Part shown: positions 35,925 to 46,700 of the stretch, piece by piece | Layout of the letters: each line of letters opens with the position of its first letter | How positions within the stretch are numbered: position 1 is the stretch's first letter | The notes under the pieces: generated by a model | Database searches by the model: none | Told to the model about the DNA's origin: nothing | Seen by the model: only the letters and a program-made list of their open reading frames with translations | Translations under genes and position numbers: made by a program | Origin: Ophthalmolycus amberensis | Taxonomy: Eukaryota > Chordata > Actinopteri > Perciformes > Zoarcidae | Assembly (NCBI GenBank): GCA_024529925.1 | Contig: JAFEUB010000065.1 | Coordinates: forward strand, 2,356,001-2,420,000 | Direction of reading: 5' to 3' | Length of the DNA: 64,000 nt

Positions 35925-38900
35925 ATGGAGTCTGTAGCGGAGTCACTCGGTGAGGAGCAGGAAGTCAGGAGTGGAGAGACTTTAAAGGAGGAAGAGGAGG
36001 ATGACGAAGAGGAACCTCAACATGTTTCAGCTCCTGAAGAGCTTCTGTGAGTCTTCTTATAAAGAAACACACTGAAGGAGGCCAGGAGTCACTCCAGGGC
36101 TCAAATTCTAAATACGGTAGTCTTTTTTAATTGCAAAGTCTTCAGTTTTCTGAAGACTGCAGACTTTCCCCGCTCTGGGGAAGAAGCTGTTCCTCAGCCT
36201 GTTAGTCCGGGTTTTGATGGTCCTGTATCTCCTTCCTGATGGCAGTGGAACAAACAGAGAGGGACCCGGGTGAGTGATGTCTGTGCAGATGTTTCTGGCC
36301 TTCTTCTGGAGACGGCCAGCGTACACAGTGTCCAGGTCAGGCAGGGTAACTCCCACAATCCTCTGTGCTGTTCTAACCACCCGGGCCAGGTCCCTCCTGT
36401 TCTCTGCTGTGCAGCTGGCGTACCACACAGTAAAGCACTGACACAGGATGCTTTCGATCACGCTTCTGTAGAAGTTAACCAGAGGTTCAGGGAACAGGCC
36501 AGCTTGTTTTAGCTTCCTCAGGAAGAAGAGCCTCTGCTGGGCTTTCTTAACCAGGTGTGATGTGTTCAGGGACCAAGTGAGGTCTTCAGTAATGTGGAGC
36601 TCCAGGAATTTGATGCTGTCCACCCTCTCCACCTCCTCCCCACTTATGTAGAGTGGAGAGGGTGTGGTCTTCCTGGATCTCCTGAGGTCCACTATGACTT
36701 CTTTGGTCTTGGTGGTGTTCAGGACCAGGTCGTTGTCCGAGCACCACTCAGCCAGATGTTGGACGTCATCTGCAAACTTCACTGTTGTGTTGGAGGAATA
36801 CGAGGGGGAGCAGTCCTGGGTGAAGAGGGCCGAGCTGAGCACACAGCCCTGCGGTGCACCAGTGTTCAGGATGGTGGTTGTCGATGTCAGGTTCCCTATC
36901 CTGACATTCTGTGGTCTGTTTGTTCATGGATTCTGGACTTTATCTCAGAGTGATGTAGAGAGTCCAAGGTGTTTGAGTTTATGCACCAGTTTATGGGGGA
37001 GGATGGTGTTGAAGGCAGAGCTGAAGTCAACGAAGAGCATCCTGACGTATGTGTTAGGGTGCTCCATGTGAGACAGGGCCGTAACCATCCGCCCGTCCAT
37101 CCATCCATCTATCATCTATTCATCTATACTTCCATCCATCCATCCATCCATATCCATTAATCTAATCTAATGTCTTTACCTGTCGTCCTCCCTACAGCCT
37201 GAAGTTGAACTCTACAGACCGGTTGTATCCTGAGTCCTACAGGATCAACTCCCCCTATGAGAGTCGACTGTTGGACATCGCCGACAACTTCCAGCGTCAG
37301 TATTCATATTTGCATCCCAAACGCAAACCTCTGCTGCTCTGCCCGACCAACGAATGTGGTGTTAAGGTAACGCCAACAATCCAACTCTACTGCAAGAGAA
37401 ATGTACAGAAGCTGAGAAACAAGTTAGAAAAACTGTTCTTTTGATCCATTTTTCTAAGTCTGATCTTAATTATTGTATCTCTCATGTTTATGATTTAAGA
37501 ACACGGGAAAACAAGTTCTGCCTGGATTCATTTTCTAAGTTACTTTGTTCTATGAAAACAGGGGAATTTATTAAAATTCAATTTTTTGTTTAGGAACCTT
37601 TTTTTCTGTCAGGATAAAGTATTTGTTGTTGTAATACACACGGTTGGCCACAAGAGGGTGAAGTGCACCACTTCCTGATGTTTTAAACAGAACTCAAAGC
37701 TGCATGTGTTATTTCCTCCATCCTCTCTGAACATTAGGTACATGCATTGTGTGGTAGCAAGTTATCTACATAACAACTCTAGACTTGTGGCAAAAAAAAG
37801 ATTACAACAACAACAACAAAATAACCCTGACCAAATATTAAAGAAATGTCACCAGAGTCACAGATGAAATAATGATCTTCACCTGTTCTTCACCTGTTCT
37901 TCAGTCCTTCACACAGCAGAGAAAAAACAACTAAGATATCTCTTACGAAGTGGATCAACAGCATCTATTTTTCTCACTTCCTCTCAAGGCTTCCGTCTTT
38001 AAAACAGTCCACGTGCACCTTGTCTAACTTACCGTGTGTGTGTGTGTTTCTAATACTCAGAAGTTTGTGTCCACGACTCTTCGGCCCTCGACCACAGACC
38101 ACCCTGAACTCTTCAGCTGGCCGGGCTGTGCCTCCTTTGTGGCTGACTTCCTGTCTCTGGAGCCGTTGGAGCCGCCGGTGAGCCTGGTGAGAAACATTAA
38201 ACACTAATACAGACATAGAAAACAAATCCACTCAGTTCATTAACGTCCTCCTAGGTTTGTTTGTTTGGCCATCTGCTCAGTGGCTTCATCACATTACGCT
38301 GGAGTAATCGTATAGTGTTGGTGTTAACGTCATTAATACAACGAAGAAACTTTACAAACGCTCTGACACACATGCAGCCAACACGCCCTGAAGTACAAGC
38401 AACCAGATATGGTAATTAAATGCCATTGTACTGGATATAGTGCTATAATGACGCCAATGTATCACAATTAGGGGTGTAACGATACGCGTATTCGTGTTGA
38501 ACCGTTCGGTACGAGGCTCACGGTTCGGTACGCATGACGAACCGAATACGTTTGAATACGTTTTTTGTTTTTTTTAAACCTTTATTTAACCAGGAAGTCC
38601 CATTGAGATTAAAAATCTCTTTTGCAAGATGTAAGTAACAATACTACATAACATTAAGGAGCAGTTTTTGTTTTTTATGCTTATGTGTTGCTAAGAAGAC
38701 ACCCCAGAAGATGAGTCACTCAGGTATAGTTCCATCATTGTTCAAAGTCAAAGAATAACTTTATGATGTTAGTTGTAATGAATAAATATATTTTAAAATC
38801 AAGTACATTTCTCTGGCATTTATAGTTTTCTACTGTACCGAAACGTACCGAACCGTGGCTCCACTGTATCGTACCGAACCGTGAACTTTGTGAACCGTTA

Positions 38901-39609
38901 CACCCCTAATCACAATACACACATCAAATCAGTCAATTGACAGAAAAATGTAAAAAACTCTTTAGAAGAAAATATGTTTTGTACAGTGGAGACCTGGAAC
39001 ACACACATACACACGTACCACACACACACGCACACACACACACACACGCACACACACACACACACAAAGTCAAGGTGTGTGTGTGTGTGTGTTGCTGTCC
39101 CAGCCCAGCTTCCTGTTGTCCTCCAACTTGGTGCTGCAGAGTCAGAGAGCCACGTGTCTCGACTTCGCCACGCTGCTCTGCAGCCTGCTGCTCGGCGTCA
39201 ACTACGACGCCTACTGCGTCAGCGGCTACGCCGTCAGAGAGATGTGTCTGCTGGACCAAAGCCGGCTGCACTGCCCCCTGCTGGACACGCAGGTCAAGGT
39301 AGGTGTGTGCATTACGTCATGATCACCGTACACGTAATACATGTATACAGTGTTCGGGTTTGTGCTTTGTGTGTTTGTACGTGCAGAGTGAGATCCCCGA
39401 GCAGGAGCCTCACGAGAATAAATACTCAGTGAAACCTCCGAAGGAGCTGAAGAGTCAATTTTTGATGCAGCAAGAGGAGAAGAAGAAGCAGGACGAGGAG
39501 GCCGCGTTGCTCCAGAAGCAAAAACTACAGGAGGTAACATGATCTATATATCCTGATATAATATAATATATATCATATAATATAACATTATATATATATA
39601 TATATTTTT

Positions 39610-39647
<38 letters not shown>

Positions 39648-40697
39648 TATATATCATATTATATAACATAATGTATATCATGTAATATATATAATATATA
39701 TATATTATATAATATATCAAATGTATATAATATATGATATATATATATATATATATATTATAATACATCAAATGTATATAATATATATAATTTATTATAA
39801 TAATAAAAAATAATACAATCATAATTTTAATTTAATATAAAACTAATATATATTTTATATATTAAAAACATATAATTCGAATTGCTTCAGTACTATTGTC
39901 CCTCTGTTCCCATCCAGAGACACAACGATGAAGTGAACGTTCACCGCTAATCATCACAACTTAAACACAGCTGAAGGTTTGTAATGAAACTCGTCCTTCC
40001 TTCACCAACAGGAGAGCGAGCAGCGACCCGCTGACCCCCTGCATGGTCTGCGGGTGCACTGTTGGGTTCTGGTGCTGTCGGGGAGCCGGAGCGTCCCGGA
40101 GAACTTCTTCATCGACCCGCTGACCGGGAACCGCTACGCCACCGACGACGACCACTTCCTGGGAGTCGAGAGCGCCTGGAACAACTTCAACTACTACGTC
40201 AACATGCAGAACTGCAGGCACGCTGTGAGTCCACGACCGTATAGTATAATGCATAAATACATATACATGTAGTATATATATATATATATGTACCACCATA
40301 CATATATATACATTTATACTATATGTGTGTGTGTGTGTGTGTGTGTAGGATATGGTCTACGACCTGGAGGATCTGAAGACGTGGGAGCCGGTCCTGTACG
40401 GAGCAATCAGCAAGAAACCGCTGATGCGTGATGTCTTGAAGAGAAAAAAGATAATGAGCAAAGTCATCAACGATCAGGAGGAAGTGTGTGTGTGTGTGTG
40501 TGTGCGTGTGTGTCTGTGTGTGTGTGTCTGTGTCTGTGTGTGTGTGTGTGCGTGTGTGTCTGTGTGTGTGTGTCTGTGTCTGTGTGTGTGTGTCTGTGTG
40601 TGTGTGTGTCTGTGTGTGTGTGTCTGTGTGTGTCTGTGTGTGTGTGTCTGTGTGTGTGTGTGTCTGTGTGTGTGTGTCTGTGTGTGTGTGTGTGTGT

Positions 40698-40729
<32 letters not shown>

Positions 40730-43700
40730 CTGTGTTTATAGCCTTATGTAACAGTGCTGTTAGTGAATATTTAGACTTAAGATGAGACACTAAAGACATA
40801 GTTCTTCATTCACTGGTCAATTCAGAGATGTTGTTCTTCCAAAACTCGTCTTCTTTCAGACTCGAGGAAAGGAAACATTTATTTTACTTCTTTGTCTGTT
40901 TGTAGATTTCTCCTAAATTCACCGAAAGTTACCATTAGATAATGCCTCATTTGCATATTTAAACATAACATTTGAGAAATTGTTGTATAAAAAAGAATCC
41001 TCTTAATGTCAGTAATGAACTGGTGAAGTTTCATGTTGATATCTAGGAGTTATATTTGAGTGAAAACATGATTTCTCCGTTATAAACCCAACTGTTGTTG
41101 TTTGTTTGGAAGGAGGAGGAGAAGCCCCGTGTTTTTGACATGCCACGATCCTGGGTCAGTTACATCAACATCTCAAAGGAAGGTATAGCAACCTGATCAC
41201 TGAACATCTGCAGCTCGTGTTTACATGTCGCTACATCTGGAAAGATGGAGAACATTAAAGCATCGAGACAGAAAACTTAAACACCAGAATGAGTATTATT
41301 CATATAAAAAGTTGCATAAATAAAAAGACCCTAATGCTTGTTTTACACCAATGCCTTCTTTAACAAACCAAACACACGTCCTCTTTCCCTTCTTCAGCCC
41401 TGGAGAGCCGCTGGCCGGGCCGACAGAACGTGACCCACTACAGGAGAGCAAAGGTGGAGCAGTTTGCTCCGTACCTGAAGTCAGACGGCCTGGTTAAGAG
41501 ACTGACCGCATACCAAGACCTGGACTGTGAGTGTGTAGCCAAGAGACAGACACTTAAGGACAAAAATGTCCTGTTGAAACCAGGAGACAACCTCCGCTTC
41601 ATTAAAGTGAAGCCGCTGCTTCATGTGTTAAAGCTGCATTCTCTCTAGTGTCCACCAGGGGGCGACTCCTCTGGTTGTATAGAAGTCTATGAGAAAATGA
41701 CTCTACTTCTCTCTTGATTTATTACCTCGGTAAACATTGTAAACTTGAGTTTATGGTCTCAATCTCTAGTTTCAAGTCTTCTTCAATACAGCATGATGTT
41801 CATTTAGTACATTATGGTCCATTTAGAGTCAAACAGACCATAAAGCAGGGGATGCTTTAGGGCAGGGCTACACGGTGATTGACAGGTCTCTACCAGAGAC
41901 CAATACGGTGTCTCTACGTCACTCCTCCTCAGTCCATATATGGTCACTTCCTGTTCACTGGTGGCAAAAAGCCAAGATGGCGTTCTATTATCTCAGGCTT
42001 TCTATCAAGAGCTCCGACTTTAAAATTGTAGTTTTTACTATTTTCTACCAGATTGATCATTTTCTCATGTTTGTCCTGTGCGGATAAACAAATGATATTC
42101 GAATGGTTTCTATTCTAGGAGCATCGCTGCTGTTTTATGGAGCTCTGCAGTCTTTTATCCATGTTGTTGATCATTGCATATCAAAAAAACAATAATAAAA
42201 AAATCCTTCTAGCAGTTAGTCTACAGAGAATGTAAACAAACTGCCACTTAAAGGATAGAAAATCAGAAAATGTAGTAGTTATGATCAAGAACTTAGTGAA
42301 AGTGTAAAATAATATTAATATATAGTATCTTTATGGGGACATTTTTGTCCTCCAAGGTAACAAGCGGGAGGTAAAAAAGAAAATGGTTATACAAAAATGC
42401 ATCAAAATCAATGTAAACAAAACTTTTTAAACTTTAACTTTTAAAAGCGTGTGTGTGTGTTGAAGGCACTGACGAGGTCTCGGTGAAGGAGTGGTATCAA
42501 CACAGAAACGACAACCTGGAGGAGAGGGAGGTCAACAAGCTCGACAGCGTGACCACAGAGCGCTTCACACGTGGACGAGCTTTTCACATTTTATGTAAGT
42601 AATAATAATAATCATAATAATAATAATAATGATGATCATAATAATAATGATCATAATAATAATAATGATCATATTTTGTAAATCTGCTTTGTGTTCAGAA
42701 ACAACACACAGAAGAAGAAAGGACAGATGTTGTTTGTCCTCATTCGGTGTTTTATGTGAAATGAATTCTCTTTAGATTCTTTCCTCTTGTTGTCAATTCG
42801 TCTTTTTCCTCCTCTTCTGTTCAACATCTACATGCTTCCACTAGCTCAGATTATGGAAAACAACAAAGTGTGTTATCATAATTATGCAGACGACACACAA
42901 ATCTACATAACTATGTCACCAGGGGACTATAATCCCATACAAGGGCTGGGTAACTGCATTGAACAAATCAACAACTGGATGTGCCAGAATTTTCTTCAAT
43001 TAAACAAAGATAAAACAGAAGTAATTGTTTTTGGTACCAAGGACGAACAATTGAAAATCACCGCTCAGCTTCAGTCACTGATGTTAAAACCCACAAACCA
43101 AGCCAGAAATCTAGGTGTAGTTATGGATTCAGACCTCAACCTGAACAGCCATATCAAGACAATTACAAAATCAGCCTACTATCACCTGAAGAATATATCA
43201 AGGATTAGAGGACTTATGTCTCAACAGGATTTGGAAAAACTTGTCCACGCATTTATCTTCAGCAGACTTGACTACTGTAACGGTGTGTTTACAGGTCTCT
43301 GTAAAAAGTCCGTCAGAAAGCTGCAGCTGATTCAGAACGCTGCAGCTCGAGTCCTCACTAAGACCAGGAGGGTGGATCATATCACTCCAGTTCTGATGTC
43401 TTTGCACTGGCTTCCTGTCCAACAAAGAATTGACTTTAAAATCCTGCTGTTGGTTTACAAAGCACTGAATGGTTTGGGACCAAAATACATCTCTGATCTG
43501 CTGCTACCTTATGAACCATCCCGACCCCTCAGGTCGTCTGGGACCGGTCTACTTTCTGTTCCCAGAGTCAGAACTAAACATGGAGAAGCAGCGTTCAGTT
43601 TTTCTGCTCCACATATCTGGAACAAAGTCCCAGAAAGCTGCAGGTCTGCTGAGACCCTCAGCTCATTTAAATCAAGATTGAAGACCTTTCTGTTTGCTGC

Positions 43701-46700
43701 TGCCTTTAATTGAACCACATTCAATTAATATATTAATCAATTTCCTGCATTTCTGCATTTTACTACTGAATTTTATTTCTTACACTGTTTCTTTAATTGT
43801 TTTTAAAATCTCCTTTTCTTTTGCCTTATGTTTTGATGCTTTTAATGGTTTTATGTGAAGCACTTTGAATTACCTTGTTGTTGAAATGTGCTATACAAAT
43901 AAACTTGCCTTGCCTTGCCTCACATGTCAGCTACATGACACACAAGGTAAAAAAAACAGTTGCTGTTCCCAATTCTACACTAGATACTAATACTTCGAAG
44001 CAGGTTTTGTAGTATTTCATCACAGATCTTTGAAAACAGAAAGTAGTACATTACATTACAGTCATTTAGCAGACGCTTTCATCCAAAGCGACTTACAGTA
44101 AGTGTGTTCAAGAGAACTACTCGTCACCAGAAGTCATAAGTGCATCTCCTTTAAACGAGCATCTAAGAGCAGAAACCAGAGCAGAAGTACAGAAACAAAC
44201 TAGTGTGAATACAGTAAGTGGTGAGTGAAGGCTCAGGTAGTACTTCTTGAAGAGGTGAGTTTCCAGCCTGATGACAGATGAGCAGCGACTCTGCTGTCCT
44301 GACGTCAGTGGGGAGTTCATTCCACCCATTCCATGGGGGGGGGGTGGGGGGAGGGGCTCTTATTATTATAATTTATTTATTTTATATTGTAATTATTTTA
44401 TTTATTTATCAGTATTACTTATTTACTGTTGTTGTTTGTGGGTCTGACAGGCCTAGTGATGTAGGTGTGTCTGGAGGAATACAACAGAAGTCCTTTTTAA
44501 TCCTCTTCCTCAGTCCACAGGTTCTCGTCCCGGAGCGATGATGAGCGTGAGATGCTCTTCAGCAGCAGTCACCGTGGCGATCTGGTGCGGAGGCTGGTGT
44601 CACCGGGAGAAATGACGGAGACATTCGAGGGCCGGAGCGACTTCCTCTTCTACCGGCACGTCGTCGCCCAACGGACGGTCCAGTTCTCAGGACCGCGTCC
44701 GGTCGAAGGGCTGAATCCCCGACTGCTGGAGGTAAAAAATATGTAGAGAAGAGAAGAAGAATCCACACTGGAGCCGTTTTAACGTTAGTTCATTATATTA
44801 TAAGTTATTATATACTGTATATATATATATACTGTGTGTATATATATATATATATATATATTATGTATAGTAGTGCTGGGCAACGATTACAATTTTTAAT
44901 CGCGATTAATCTCATTGTTATGGCAAAGTTCAATAATGAATTCAAAAGTAGTGTATTGTGCACTTTTATTTTGAAAGTACTGCTATATGAACAAAAGGTC
45001 AATAACATTTGGTTTAAACACGTTAAACACATCAGGTTTTTGTTAGCAGCAGTATTCCCTTCACACAGCAGCAGTTATAACACAGTTATAATGATTCTGA
45101 TCAGTAGATATTCAGCCGGTGTTCACAACTTTATCTTCATGTGTGTAAGAGATGCAATTTAAATATACACCTTGAAAACTGCAAACCTATCTACGTCATG
45201 TTTTTATGTTCATTAAACTCTCAGTAGTGATAACTAAATAATATGCTTATTATACATATTACAAACAAAACACTTTAAAAACTCAAAAAAAATATTTTCA
45301 ATGAATCATTTCTTTTTTTCTTATTTTGGTATTTTGGTCAGACACGTATGCAACGCTGATTACCGTAATATGTGTGTTATTTGTTATAAATGTACGTTGG
45401 TACATAGAGGGTGATAAGAAGCTGTACATGGAGGGACTTAGGACCCAGGGGAAGGTGAAGGAAACAGGAAGAGACGCTACACAAACAGCTGTTCACCGCT
45501 CGCTGACGGTTCTTGCGTTAAAAATGTCCGCTTAATAATAATAAAAAAAACTGCGTTAACGCACGATAAAATAATTGTCGGCTTTAATTAATTAATGCGT
45601 TAACGTGATAATAACGCGTTAACTTGCCCAGCACTAATATATATTATACTGTATGTGTGCGTGTGCGTGTGTGTGTGCGTGCGTGTGCGCGAGTGTGTGT
45701 GTGGGTGCGTGTGTGTGTGCGTGTGTGTGCCTGCGTGTGCGTGTGTGTGCGTGTGTGTGCCAACAGAAAGTGGTGGAGCGTTTCCATCGGAACAGATCCA
45801 AACCGGCCAACGCAGACGTGGCAGAGCGAGTGTTCCTATTGGCTGAAAGACGAATCGAGGTGACCTATCATCTGGAAGATTACAGAATCTTCGCCTCAAA
45901 GAGGAGCTTCATCAAACCGGAGGAGGCAACGAAAATAAAGGTCAAGGACTTCGGAGCTCAACTGGTGTCCGGCTACCAGGTACAGACGACAAAACACACA
46001 ATACACACTAGGGTTCACAGCCTTTTCAAAGTAACCGTTGCTGAGATGTGTGTGTGTGTGTGTGTGTGCGTGTGTGCGTGTTTAGGTGGATCCATATGAG
46101 AAGCCTCTTCACAGCCTGACCCTGTATAAGATGCTGGTGGACCTGATGAAGGATGAGGAGGAGGTGATTCTCCAAATCAACACGTCTTGGATGGAGGTAA
46201 CCGGAGTAACACATCCCATAATATTCATAGAATCTGGATAGATTCACCCTCCCTTTAAAACATTTGCCCTGGTCATCACCTACCAGTACATTATTGTCAC
46301 GTTGAGGACCTCTCATGTGTGAGCAGGCGAGCGACTTCCTGGACTCCAGAGCGGAGGAGAAACGAGACGTTCGGCTTTCCTTCTCCCCATGGACGACAAC
46401 CGGAGCTGCCAAGGCCCACAGCCACAGACAGGAAATGGTGAGACACACACACACACACACACACACCAGATTCCCAACTTGGTTATGTGAAGAAGTGTTT
46501 CCGATAAAATATTACATTTTTACAATATTACAGAGAACATAAAATGAATATGGATAAGATATGACTTGTATGTTGTTGCTAATCATCTATCCTACCTACC
46601 AACCTACCTCATCTTACTTATTTACAGTATTTACCTACCCACTGAATGGTAGGTAAAAAAAACATTAAAATTGACTCTTTTTAACAACGTAATATTCAGT

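Noticed and set aside
40467..40799. Several 90-130 codon frames of Cys-Val or Thr-His repeats
   Set aside because: Translations of the TG microsatellite on both strands. The same applies to frames at 8743, 39.0, 45.6 and 61.0 kb.
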